A DNA stretch of 64,000 nucleotides from Russula earlei (Eukaryota > Basidiomycota > Agaricomycetes > Russulales > Russulaceae): assembly GCA_025769875.1 (NCBI GenBank), contig JAGFNK010000028.1, positions 180,411 to 244,410 on the forward strand, read 5' to 3'. The position numbers and the translations under genes are program-made. Positions within the stretch are counted from its first letter, which is position 1, and every line of letters starts with the position of its first letter. Under the pieces are notes generated by a model, which was given only the letters and a program-made list of their open reading frames with translations, was not told the origin of the DNA and did no database searches. This document shows, piece by piece, positions 47,285 to 58,158 of the stretch.

Positions 47285-47430
47285 AATTGTACACCAAAGT
47301 ACATACTGTAAGTAGTTTTTTATGATTTTATGTATGACGTTGTATGAGATCATAGCAAAACAGAACATATGAATTCATTGTGGATACAAAATGTACACAT
47401 GCGTGTGAAATATACAACTGAAACATACAT

Positions 47431-50400
47431 TTACATCACACCCCTGCACGCACAACATAGACCGAGGGTTTGTATGTGTGTTTTTGCCTTCCATTTTGGC
47501 AAGGCTTTTGTGAGGATGTCAGTGCACATATCTTCAGATGGGCAGTACTTGAGGTTCACAGTTTTTGCGGCTACTACCTGTCAGATAAAATGATATTGAA
47601 GATCAATATGTTTAGTACACATGCGGTAGTTGTTGTCTTCAGCTAGTTTTAGAGCAGGTTGGTTGTCACAATAGAGTGTGGTGGGTGTTAATAATGAAGG
47701 GAAAAGTTTGGCTATCAATTTGCGCAACCATATAGCTTCTTTGGCTGCATGCATGGCCATGACATATTCTGCCTCTGTGGTCGATAATGTAACTAACTCT
47801 TGTTTTTTGGATGCCCAAGATATTGCACCTCCATTGATTAGGAAAATGTAACTGGAAATGGCATGACAATGTTCCTGAGTCACACCATCTGCATCCAAGT
47901 AGCCTACAAGATTGTGATGCTCGACTCCATATGTCAATTCATATGTTTTGGTGTTGGTTGAATAGCAAAAAATTCACTTTATGGCTTCCCAATGAATATC
48001 GCCTGGATTATCAAGGAATTGTGAAAGGGTTGATACAGCGAAAGCAATATCCAGGCGGGTTGCCACAGTGAGGTACATGAGGCTACCTATAGCCTCACGA
48101 TAGGGGATCTTCTCCATATGCATTATTTTGTCAGGTGTTGATGGCACAATGTGTTTTGAATATGACACATTAGGAATCATTGGGGTGCCATATGGTTTGG
48201 TGTTGGTTAATGCAAATCGAGCTAGAATATTATCAATATAAGGACCTAGATCTGTGAGTGCATAGCAAGAATTGATCTTGTCCTTATATTCTGTGATAAG
48301 TTTGTGTGTACTGCCCATGAAGATACAGTCATTGACATGGACCACTAAGATGAGTGTCTGCTCTCCTATGTGTGCTGTGAATATGCCTATGTCTGCCTCA
48401 CTGACACAAAACCCAAGGTTAGTTAATGTGCGTGCTAATGTATTGTACCATTTTCTCCTGGCCTGTTTAGACCATAGAGGGATTTACAAAGCTGTTTCAC
48501 AGTGTTAGTATCAGTATCATAACCAGGAGGACAATACATATAGATTTCTTCATTTTTGTCCAATTCTGCATTGAGATATGCACCATTAAAATCAAAACTC
48601 AGAATCTCCCAGTCGAGGTGCATAGCGATTGTGAGTATAGCTCAAAAACTGGTGAGCTTAGCAACTGGGGAGAAGGTTAGGAAATAATCCACCCCATATT
48701 TTTGTGTAAAGCCACAAGCGATGAGTCAGGCCTTATATTTGTCCACACTTCCGTCTGCTTTGTGGTTGATGCAGTATACCCATTTTGAATCCACTATATT
48801 TTTGTTAGCTGGACATGATACTGTATTCCATGTACCGGTGGCTTCAAGCATTAGTAGCTCGCGGTCCATTGCTTCTTTCCACTGAGGCCAGTTGGGGTGA
48901 GATCGTGCTTTGGCTATGAATTCAGATCATTATTGATCTCGATCTGTGTGTGTGCCATATTTTCATTAAGCTCTGCAGTGAAAAGATAATGGGCTAAGTC
49001 AGTATTGGTACCCTCTGCTGTGCCCTCTCCTGTGGCTATCTGTTGCATAATATACGATGGTTTAGGTATGCATTTGGATTGGCGTGTGGGTTGTACCAGT
49101 GGTGTAGGTTTCTACGCCTTTCTTTTAGGCACAGGTGTGGCCACAAGAGTGTGTACTGGCACAAGCTCCTGTTCTACTTCCTCTTCTTCATCGTCAGTTT
49201 GAGGTGCTAATGTAATCAGTGTGAGAGGGTGACGGCAGTAATGGAGCTGACGTCAGTGAAATAGGGGCAGGGGAAGATGGTGCTGTAAGTGTTGGCAAGT
49301 GTGGTCTGGGTGGTGCCTGCATGACATGTGGTATGCCCAGTGTAGTTGTGAATGTTGGAATTGTAGGCCCCACTTTGACTGTGGGGGATCTCACATTGTG
49401 CTTGATGGAGATTTTCTTTTGTGCTGGCCAATATATGTGATGGGCGTGTGTACTATCTGTATTGTAGCCTGACCCATTGTGCTTGTGCAGCATGGGTGTC
49501 CAGTTTGGGCTGTTTCTTAAGATGTACCCAGATGACTTGTCCCCACTCCAGGATGTCTTTCAGGTCAGGTTTCTCACCATATAGCCTCTCAAATGGGGTT
49601 ATGTTGCCAATGGTGCATGTGGACGTGTGATTCTTCAGCCAAACAGCATGCCTGATTGCTTCGCCCCACATGTTCTTGGGCAACTGGGCTTGATGCAGCA
49701 TGGCACATACGTGCTCAACTAGGCAGCAGTTGAGTGACTCCACTACACCATTGTGTTGAGGCATGTCAGCAGTTGTGAGGCACCGCTCCATACCCTGGCT
49801 TCTCAAGAAGTCAGTGAATTCATTGCTGAGGAACTCACTGCTGCAGTCAGATCTGAGGTGTTTGATGCGAACACCTCATTGCATTTGCACCCATGCTGCA
49901 AATGCCTTGTATGCTTTGAACATTGCGCTCTTGGTATGCAGAGCCTCTATGTTAGTCCACTGAGTATGGTCGTCAGTGAAAGTCATGTAATATTTTCAGC
50001 CACTAAGGCTTTGGACCGGCAAAGCTCAGTGTGCACCTTGTCTCCAAATGCCTGGGCCAGAGGCGCTTGCCATTCCTTGTGGATAACCTTGCACATGGAC
50101 TTTGCATGTTCACACAAGTCACAAACAAATGGAATGGTTGGGTTGTCCACCAAGTGAATGCCCATAATGGCATTGATGCGGATGAGAGTGTGGATGGTGG
50201 TCAGGGAAATGTGACCAAGTCTCCTGTGGAGCGTGAGAAGGCTTTCGGAAATTTCCGATGTGGTCACAGCCATACTGTGCTCAACTTTGAATAGGCTGTT
50301 TGCACCTGATGGTATCCTCCCCACAATATATCTGTTGCTCCCCCTGTCTGATGTCACAAAAGTGGTTTGAAAATCTCACTGAGTAGCCAGCCTTCAAGAT

Positions 50401-51571
50401 TTGGCTGATGGATATGATGGTCACCCTGATATCTGGTGCATGTAGGGTGTTTTGCAACAGCACTCTTGTTGTCTTCATGCCATTCGGAACATCAATTTGC
50501 AAGTCTCCTTTGCCAATGGTGTAGAAGGTTTGTTTATTGGCAGCAATGATAGGGTGTGGGGCAATCTGATGGTAAGTCACAAATTTGTCCTGGAAAGGCG
50601 ACATATGACTGGTAGCTCCAGAGTCGTATAGTTCCATTGTCTGGCTGGTGACAACAGCTTTGGGGGCAACATCTGCAGTATCATTTTCCTCTGCAGCTTC
50701 GATAACAGCCCACACTTCGGTTTTGACTGGTTTGGCCAAAGTGGCTGTGTCCTTTGGCCTGGTGTTGGATTTCTCCCACCCACTGTCCTTCCCTTCGCAC
50801 TGCCTCAGCCCTTTCCCCTCCTTTCCACCTCCTTTTGCCCAACAGTCAGACTTCATGTGCCCTCTTTTATGGCAATTGAAACACTCAATGTCACGTTTCT
50901 TCCCTTTCTTCTTTTGGGCATCAGCAGTAAAGGCCTCTTCTTGGGCTTTGGAATTGGCATCTAAGGTACATTGATCAAACTCATCAGTAATCAGTTTGAT
51001 AATTGTGTTGGCAGTAACTGCATGTCCACCAATATAGGCAGAGGTGGCGATAGCATTGCATGAAGATTGATAGGAAGGGGGTAGTGATCCCATCAAGATT
51101 GCTGTGTATTCATCATCAGGTATGGTTTTTCCCATAGATCCAAGTTGCTCTCAGAGATCAGCCACCTTCTCTAGGTGCATCCAAACATTGTCTTCTTCCC
51201 CACAACGCATTGATTGTAGTTGCTGCTTCAAGTTGACTATTATTGTTTGGGTGTGCATTTCAAATAATGCCTTGAGTGCGTCCCACACTTCTTTGGTGTT
51301 TGTTTTATTTCTGATTTGTGTGAAGATGCTATTGGGGATTGATGCCCCTATCAGCTGCTTTACTGTAGCATTGTCCATATCCCATCAGGCTTGCAGCGTC
51401 AAATGGCCCATGTTCCCAATAGCGATATATGCCACCTGAGATGCTGACTTCGGTAAGATGTTCTGTCAGCCCTCGAGATTGGAAGGTCCACATCATGCGG
51501 TCATGGTAAGTGACCCAATTACTGCCATCGCTGACTAACTTTTCAATAGGGACTTTGAGGTCGTCCATCAT
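47431..51571 (-). pseudogene. copia gag-pol remnant of element 2
   Basis: Same order and most of the same lesions as element 1. It keeps a gag/protease stretch (KFVTYHQIAPHPIIAANK..) that element 1 has lost. It has its own extra base in the integrase near 49470 (QWVRLQY against QWVGYNMD). RNase H words LSTTEAEYVMAM and CDNQPALK are readable at 47937-47581. Confidence 0.95.
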
Positions 51572-51636
51572 ATTTGTTACAAGTGAATGAATGGAAGTTT
51601 TGGTTCAGTTAATAGCAACAGTCAGGGCCCATAATC

Positions 51637-51896
51637 TGGTGAGAGAAGTCCAGGTACGGGTGATGGAATGGTAGAAATGGCTTCAATTTGTGGGCCCATG
51701 TGAGGGCTGTAGTTAAAATCACAAGTACGCTATGGGCTTGGTAATTGTACACCAAAGTACATACTGTAAGTAGTTTTTTATGATTTTATGTATTACATTG
51801 TATGAGATCATAGCGAAACGGAACGTACGAATTCATCGTGGATACAAAACGTACATGTGCGCGTGAAATATACAACTGAAACATACATTTACATCA
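51637..51896 (-). repeat. 5' LTR of copia element 2
   Basis: 260 bases, the same as the 5' LTR of element 1, including its retained CG sites. Confidence 0.9.
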
Positions 51897-53180
51897 TGGT
51901 CTCGACTCCATTCTCGTGGAACTGCCGTCTCTCACAACTTGCTCTGGAAGGCCCTAGACATACACCAAAGTTGTTCACCACCCAAGACAAGGCAAAGGTG
52001 AACATCATGCTGCGAAGAGCAACGGTTAGATGTAGGTTCCTAATTAGCTTCGCCCGCTCCAGTCTCAGTCTCGCCGATCGCCGCCGCCTCTTTGTTGCTC
52101 ACTGTCGCCCCCACGTCTTTAGCGCCTGCCTTCATCGTCGTTCCTACTCTGTCTGCCACCTCCTCTGCTCCGTCTCCAGTCACCGCAGGTTCACCCTCAC
52201 TCACCGCTGTCGCCCCAGCTCCGTTCCTTGTCTCAGTCTTGGTCTCACCCTCAGCCACCATCTCAGCGCTAGCTGCCATCGCCGCCGTGGTTCTAGTTCC
52301 GCGTGACACCAGCATCGCAGCGTTGTTGCCGTCCTTCGCTACCAGGATCGCCCAAGGAGACCAAGAAGGCCCCGGACCAGAGCCCAGCCAGGCGCCGCCA
52401 CAGGAGCAGACGCTGCCACCAAACCGCCAACAAAGAAGACGCTGCCGATACCAGCAGCACGCCTCCCGCCGCCTTTCACATCATCTCCCCTTCCACTCGC
52501 GCGTTCACACATACCATTGCCACCTGCATGGAGGAAGCCCCTTCATAGCTATCGCAAGGCGCTGGCACGAGCAACGCACTAGTCGGCCCTGCCGCCGACC
52601 ACACCCTCCACCTCCGTTGACAATGCTACGCGGCCTTCCGCAGAGCTCACCACTCAATGCGAAAAAGCCGATGGCGCGCCCGCGACCGCAGCAGCAGGAG
52701 CAGCAGCTATGCGCTGCACCACCACGACGCACGACGACAGAGTGGAGCACGCACATGTGCACGCCCTGCCCCTCTCCACTACTGGCTCGTCGACGCCCAC
52801 ACCACACAGTCCCCCCTCCTTGACTTACGTACCAGCATAGGATGACCTCGAGCGCTCCATCATCCCCCTTTTCGTTGCCAGCAGTTCAAGCTTGCTCCTC
52901 GGTTTGTCAGTCGCAAGCTCACTTTCTTCTTGCACAACGGAGGACCTCAGGACAGCTGCAGCTACGACGACACCACAACGTGCATACGGCTGAAAACTCC
53001 ACTCTAGACAGTTTGACTGGGGACAGTCAAAATTTCATGCCACTAGGCAGGAGATGTATAGCGGATTGTGGCTGGCCGCGGAATTCGCTTGCATGACTCA
53101 TGTACATCATCGCCCTCATCGTGCGTCCGGTCACTTCCAGTTTGCCCTCGCATCACCTCACGTCCCTCGACTATGCTCGC

Positions 53181-53727
53181 TGTTGAACTGGAACCCGAAC
53201 GGATCAAAGAAGGCGAAGACCTTCATACAAGGTTCAAGATCCGCTCATAGATGTTACATGTTAGACAGAACTTTAGTATATGCGCTTATGGCAATAGGGT
53301 TACGCATACTACACTATCTATCACAAGATGCAGCCTTATGCTGCGTCTAGAACGTTTCCACATCACGCGTCACCCAATGCGCGATATAGTGGACACCTGT
53401 AGTCACCTCTTTTGGACTTAGGAACAGCCCTGTGTCATAGAGGTATAAATACCATACTTGTAGACGAGTATACATATCGCTCTACACCCCAATATCACTT
53501 GAGCATTAGCACAACCTCTAAGGTGGGTTGCTTGGCCTGTTAGCTGCGCTCTATGCTGCGCGACAGGTTATGGGCCCTGCAAGCCATGCGCCTTCATCGG
53601 CTGCAACGATGGCGAAGCATCCCTGAAGCCTGCATGCTGCAGCGAGCTAGTCTACCCTATGGGGAGACTATGTCGGCTTGTTTGAATACAAAACTCTTAC
53701 TGACGACCTCTAAGCCCCTTTCTAACA
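53181..53727 (+). repeat. Possible 5' LTR of a gag-bearing retroelement
   Basis: Begins TGTTGAACTGG exactly at the edge of the inverted arm and ends TTTCTAACA just before the gag ATG. TGTT..AACA ends fit an LTR, but no second copy or target duplication is visible and the gap to the gag start is only six bases. Confidence 0.35.
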
Positions 53728-53733
53728 GCTACA

Positions 53734-54819
53734 ATGTTGTTGTCTCAACCCTCTGCCCCTGTTGTCCCCATCCTTGATTGTGCGAACTATGGTATTTGGT
53801 CAAAGGCTATGAAAGCCTACCTCATGTCCATTGGACTGTGGGGTTACTGCAATGGCACATTTGAACTGCCAGTCCTTCCTGGACTTCCTCAGGCACCTCT
53901 TGCTGAAGAGATTGCTGCCCAGGCTGCCGCTATTGTAGCCCTGAGAGAATGGAACAAAGGAAATGATATGGCAGTCGGTCATATGGTCCTTAGATCGAGT
54001 ATTGCGATCCAACAAGATCTTACGTCCTTGGATAACGCTGAGACTATCTGGAATTGCCTTGAAACCCTTTATGGCATGGCGACAACAGTTAGCATCTATA
54101 AGGACTTTAAGGAAGCCATCTCCATTCGCATTAACCCGAGCCAACATCCTGGCCCACAAATAGATTGGATACACGCTGCATTCCAGCATCTTACCGCCTC
54201 CTCCCTTCCCATCCCTGACACCCTGCAGGCGCTCATCATACTTGCTGCCATTCCCCAGAAATGGGAAATGCTTGTCCATATTGTTACTCAGAACTATGAA
54301 GTGGCCGACCTTAACGCTAAGGACGTCCGAGAGGCAATCATCTCTCAATATCAAACTGAGATCAATCGTGGAACAGGCAAGAAGCACAGCGCGCAGAAGC
54401 TTTCAGCTGTCAAGCGCAAGCATGGTGACCCTTCCTTCTCCAATCAGCAGCAGGGCAATAAGCCCAAGCGCGATGAAGATAAGGACAAGCGCCAGCGCGG
54501 TAAGCGCGGCGGCAAAGGAAAAGGGAAAGGCAAGGAGAAAGCTGATCAAAGCCATGGTCCCGGACATTCTCATATTGTGGATGTTGCCGCACTCCCACTC
54601 CTGACCATTACTACTATCGCCCATCTGGGTCCTTCGGGGATCCAACAACGTACCGTCCCAACTGCGACTGACCCTCGCAAATGCACTCACGGCCCTTACA
54701 AGGCCTTAAACAAAGCGCTTGATCTTGCTGACGATCTTGGGGTAACTCCCACTATACAGACAGTCAAGACCCTCAAGCAGCGGATTTCGACTCAATCCAC
54801 TGCTTCGTCAAGTTGTTAA
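53734..54819 (+). CDS. copia-type Gag polyprotein (UBN2-like), open frame, 3' end replaced
   Basis: 361 codons without a stop. The N-terminal part, GIWSKAMKAYLMSIGLWGYC, followed by WNKGNDMAVGHMVLRSS and a helical capsid-like region, matches the UBN2 gag domain of Ty1/copia elements. A long Lys/Arg/Gly-rich basic stretch (KRGGKGKGKGKEK) could bind RNA in place of a zinc knuckle. The end has GPYKALNKALDLADDLGVTP, a word common in agaricomycete gag-like proteins. The last codons and the stop come from the TGTTAA start of an LTR-like insertion at 54814, so the original C-terminus is lost. No polymerase gene follows. It is the only long undamaged retroelement ORF in the window; whether it is expressed is unknown. 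Confidence 0.8.
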   Translation: MLLSQPSAPVVPILDCANYGIWSKAMKAYLMSIGLWGYCNGTFELPVLPGLPQAPLAEEIAAQAAAIVALREWNKGNDMAVGHMVLRSSIAIQQDLTSLDNAETIWNCLETLYGMATTVSIYKDFKEAISIRINPSQHPGPQIDWIHAAFQHLTASSLPIPDTLQALIILAAIPQKWEMLVHIVTQNYEVADLNAKDVREAIISQYQTEINRGTGKKHSAQKLSAVKRKHGDPSFSNQQQGNKPKRDEDKDKRQRGKRGGKGKGKGKEKADQSHGPGHSHIVDVAALPLLTITTIAHLGPSGIQQRTVPTATDPRKCTHGPYKALNKALDLADDLGVTPTIQTVKTLKQRISTQSTASSSC

Positions 54820-55160
54820 GATCTGACGGATCTTAGTACCGACTCTTTAGTGAAAGAGTTGCTTGATATAGTTCAAGCACTAGACTTCGAACCCTTTGAT
54901 ATTATCTCAGGAAGATTGAATGTAGAAAAGAGAGGGACCTCTTTCAGTTAGAGTCTGCACTATAATTTTGTTTAGATCTGTTGACAAGATGGTTGTCTTG
55001 TTAAGAGAGTAAGTCAAGCGTAAGGCTCGACTTCTTGGTACCACAGACTATTTATACGATATCTCAACAACTACTGATCCGATTCGTACGAAACTCGGGG
55101 TGCACATAGCTGAGAACCAGTAGTATCCAAATACAGAAAGCGCAATTTAAGAATGTTAGA

Positions 55161-55182
55161 AATGACTCACACGTGAGTCATT
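55161..55182. promoter_or_regulatory. Palindrome with paired TGACTCA/TGAGTCA sites
   Basis: AATGACTCAC, then AC, then GTGAGTCATT. Each half holds a consensus bZIP (Gcn4/AP-1) site and the centre holds CACGTG. It lies within the LTR-like insert and could drive stress-linked transcription; inferred only. Confidence 0.4.
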
Positions 55183-55202
55183 CTTTCCTAGTATCAGTCA
55201 TG

Positions 55203-55246
55203 AATCAGTAAGCAATCAGTAAGCAATCAGTAAGCAATCAGTAAGC
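55203..55246. repeat. 11-base tandem repeat, four copies
   Basis: AATCAGTAAGC repeated at 55203, 55214, 55225 and 55236, with a looser copy at 55260-55270. Confidence 0.9.
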
Positions 55247-55349
55247 GACCATGATCAAGATCAGTAAGCAATCACTAAGCCAGACATATGAGTAATCACA
55301 GATGAGTCAGCAAAACAGATGACAGTTGGAGAACAAGAGAATCTTAACA

Positions 55350-56079
55350 AGTGGGTATGCGTCTCTCAACTGTGATGGCAAGCTCTTGCTTGTTTCCAAT
55401 CTCAAAGATGGTGTCAATGAATACCAATTTCCTAGCCTGGACAAAATCCAGACCTTCACACACCCAATACAGACCAACTGTATCCTCCAGACAAGGTCTT
55501 TACTGTTATGGAATCTCGTTGTTGCAGGTGGCGATAATGGCTTTGCTTGCGTGTTCAACCAAATCAGTGGCCAGCTAGTCACCGAGATTCACCATGGAGG
55601 TGGGCAACTCCATTAACCTTCCTTGCCCATAACATATAGTTGACATGTTATAGCTTGTGGTCAGCTTGTACAGGTTGTTGAGGTAGCTCTTGTGGCCACT
55701 GATTTGCGAGCTACATGCTCACTTTCTGAGTGCAGGCTTTTGTTGACCCTGGTGGACAATGTGTCATAGTTATGGCTGCCTCAGGTGAAGTGCCATATGA
55801 ACTAAAAATATGGTTGTATCAAACTCCAAAGGTGTGTACATATGGCTGATCCCATGTGCATATGATGAATTTGGCATTTAGGCACCCATAGCCTCAAAGG
55901 AGCCAATGCAATCTCCTCTCAGCACTTCTCTCTCGACGTGGTGGGATCGAATCACCATTGCATTCATTGCCTTCTTGTTTTTGCTGTTTCTTATTGTTCT
56001 CGTGGGAACGTTTTTGGTAACCCATCCAGCGACGCTCTCTCAATGGTCTAGTGGGGGGTATCACCCTTGGAGATTGTAA
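55350..56079 (+). pseudogene. WD40-type protein with C-terminal membrane segment, 5' truncated
   Basis: Reads GYASLNCDGKLLLVSNLKDG, VNEYQFPSLDKIQTF, then VVAGGDNGFACVFNQISGQL, then after introns LVQVVE and AFVDPGGQCVIVMAASGE..LKIWLY. These are successive WD40-like blades (blade-end words GDNGFACVF and LKIW). The last exon gives STWWDRITIAFIAFLFLLFL and a hydrophobic run ending THPATLSQW, a single membrane helix, then a stop at 56077-56079. The 5' half is missing because the LTR-like insert ends at 55349. Related WD40-plus-helix genes occur in agaricomycete genomes; their function is not known to me. Intron edges are approximate. Confidence 0.6.
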
Positions 56080-56600
56080 TGGAGATCATGATGACTCATA
56101 AAATTTGTCAAAAAAAGGTGTTGTGTTAGTGACCGTGCTATGTGTGATACATGAAATCAGGCTCCTGTCTGCCGCTAGCTTCTAGAGTGTCGCCACGGCG
56201 AGTGGGTCTGCACAGAAGACATTTTGCTATGCTATCCCCGCTTGATTTTTTTGTGGATGGTGAGTGAGATCCACCCCCTTTTGTCCCATTGAGTGAGTCA
56301 TCCACAGCGAGATTGTGCATTCAAATTGCCAGCCTTTTGATCTAATTTAATAGACCGTCATGTGTTTTGCTGAGTGGATTATTGTCAGCGCATATGCATA
56401 TATTAGGGGCCAATCGACCGAGTTCACATAGTGCCAAAACCCCAACTCCATATCCAACCGTCCTTTATCACCTCATGTCCCAACATGCCTGGCATCCCAG
56501 TTGAGTCGTTTCTCTCATTGCGTCTTCTCTGCTGAGTAAAATTGTAGAACCAGGGGGCTCCTCGTTTCACTGTTGCCACTCGATCAGCCTGTCCCTTCAA
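56080..56600. other. Intergenic region
   Basis: No gene seen; AT-rich, possibly promoter sequence for the next locus. Confidence 0.35.
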
Positions 56601-56616
56601 CTTTGAAGACGATGAG

Positions 56617-57732
56617 ATGCAGTCCGATGACCTGGACATCCCCTATGATGATGACCTGAATATGGACACTGACATGGAGCATACAATTGGCACAGGTCAG
56701 TGCACAGGCATTGACCAACTTGTGCTCAATTGTCTGCAGGCAGCCTTGGCCTTAGTATGAGTGCATTCAATCAGCTCATTAATGCTGCTTCTGAGATAGC
56801 AGCCATGGCGGTCATGAGAGCCATGAGAGCTGGGGACATGAATCCACCTAATAATGTTCCTGCTCCTCCTGAAGATCCAGGTACCACCAGAAACGAATTG
56901 GACATGGGCATTCCCAAGCCTTTCCAACGTATGTGTTTCCCGGCTCTATGACCTTTTGTTGTCATCACTTTTGCAGCCCCATGCGGTAAGAAGAAGACTC
57001 CTTGTGCAAACCAGAACAAACTTGTGGATGTATGTAGTTCTACCTCCCATTCATTGTTGCTACTGATGTCTCTCTCCTAGGAGGCAATGCGCAAGTTCCT
57101 GGATAACAAAGGTGCTCTTGCAAGAAGGGATTTCTTCCCTGACGAACCTGACAAGCGAATGGTTGATGCATTCGAACAGTATGGTGTTGGTGGCCCAAAT
57201 CCCAATGCTCCTTGTGTTTCCTTGACACAGACCTTTAAGGGAAAATGGAACAAGGAGGTGGTTGACCTGCTTACGACAGCTTTTATCATGGATGTCAAAA
57301 AGGGAGCATATCAGCCCATCCAGCACAATTGGACGCAGATGATGTAAGGAAGAGGTGCCAGAGCAAGCTATATCGCATGCAGTACATTTGCCGGACAGGA
57401 AAGCACCCATATACAGATAAGGTTGCCCAGATGTATCAAAGGCAGCAGGAGGTTTGTCTTCTCATCAGCGCGTTGCACCTTTCACTGACCTTTCCATAGA
57501 CGTACTACAGAAGGAGGAAGATATGTGAGTTTAACAGCCATAGAGACTCAGAAACATGGAAGCGTGTGGGCATATTGCTGGATGCCCTTGGCCCTCAGGG
57601 TACAAGTGATGATGAGACTGATGACGATTCAAACCATTCAAATTGAGACTCACTCTTTAAGACCCTCCGGCATCTTGATATGGGTTTTCTGAATCCTGCC
57701 ATGGCCGACATATGGGCAGCGGTGGAATCATA
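56617..57732 (+). pseudogene. Unknown agaricomycete protein, interrupted by copia element 3
   Basis: Exons read 56617-56695 (MQSDDLDIPYDDDLNMDTD), 56740-56928 (ASEIAAMAVMRAMRAG..), 56977-57029, 57081-57451 and 57500 onward. The main exon has MRKFLDNKGALARRDFFPDE and WNKEVVDLLTTAFI. A frameshift near 57335 separates it from DDVRKRCQSKLYRMQY. The last exon has YYRRRKICEFNSHRD, then WKRVGILLDALGPQGTSDDE, a basic helix followed by an acidic DE-rich end. This layout (Arg-rich helix, then a G-S-DE-D motif) is one I associate with lineage-expanded agaricomycete proteins of unknown role, often near transposons. An LTR cuts it at 57733. Domain name unknown. Confidence 0.55.
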
Positions 57733-58158
57733 TGTTGAAAATGCACAGTGTGTGTGATTAGATAGCAGCAGATGATAAGATCGCAGGCAGATCTATCAGA
57801 CAATAGTCCAGTTTAGTTGATACAAAACTGATATAAATAATGTACCTATCAGACAATAGTTCAGTTTAGTTGATACAAAACTGAAGTGATCTACATGCTT
57901 TGTGGTGTTCTTAAGTACCTGAGACCACCACTAAGTGCAGTGCAGCTAACTACCATTATGGATCACTAAGTATGTCTGAGGATCAGTGGTTACTAGCTAC
58001 TGATTGTCCGAAATCATCTAATCAATGTCTCTAATGCGTGCTGTAGCGTATGAGCTGAAGCTGGTAATGCCCGGTCTGGGTGATCTGACACATCAATGCA
58101 TCAGAGTTGTGATTGCATCACAATGCACCTGGGGCTCAGGCCAATGCTGATCTCAACA
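57733..58158 (-). repeat. 3' LTR of copia element 3
   Basis: 426 bases, TGTTGA..TCAACA on minus. It holds two direct copies of a 38-base word (CAGACAATAGT..ACAAAACTGA on plus) either side of TATAAATAATG, probably enhancer-like repeats around the TATA box. Confidence 0.85.

Larger units (their letters stand above)
46211..51896 (-). mobile_element. Ty1/copia retrotransposon 2 (inverted copy of element 1)
   Basis: 5' LTR 51637-51896; 3' LTR 46211-47438, split by solo LTR C. TGGTC (inverse GACCA) lies at both outer edges, 46206-46210 and 51897-51901, identical to element 1. Its 5' and 3' LTRs each match the corresponding LTR of element 1, so it arose by DNA duplication and not by a new insertion. 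Confidence 0.95.
45160..53180. repeat. Inverted duplication, arm 2 (partner 33121-40040)
   Basis: Inverse copy of arm 1, including copia element 2 with the same target duplication. It is longer because two solo LTRs (45287-46169 and 46322-47284) are private to this arm. The outer edge at 53180 abuts TGTTGAACTGG, the start of another LTR-like block. Confidence 0.9.
54814..55349. repeat. LTR-like insert with TGTTAAG/CTTAACA ends
   Basis: 536 bases bounded by the inverted heptamers TGTTAAG and CTTAACA. Only AGT is duplicated at the flanks (54811-54813 and 55350-55352), so the class is unsure. It shares AGTCAAGCGTAAGGCTCGAC-like words with the 25.9-kb LTR-like block. Confidence 0.45.

Noticed and set aside
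33121..53180. Palindrome as an assembly artefact
   Set aside because: Each arm has its own LTR insertions with target duplications and the other arm shows the empty site; an artefact would give identical arms. Long reads would still be decisive.
33121..53180. Whole inverted block as one giant transposon with terminal repeats
   Set aside because: The outer edge of arm 1 lies inside an older direct duplication and shows no terminal motif, and the arms contain an ordinary copia element. Segmental duplication explains it better.
55203..55246. Short regular array as a CRISPR
   Set aside because: Units are directly adjacent without spacers, and the context is eukaryotic.
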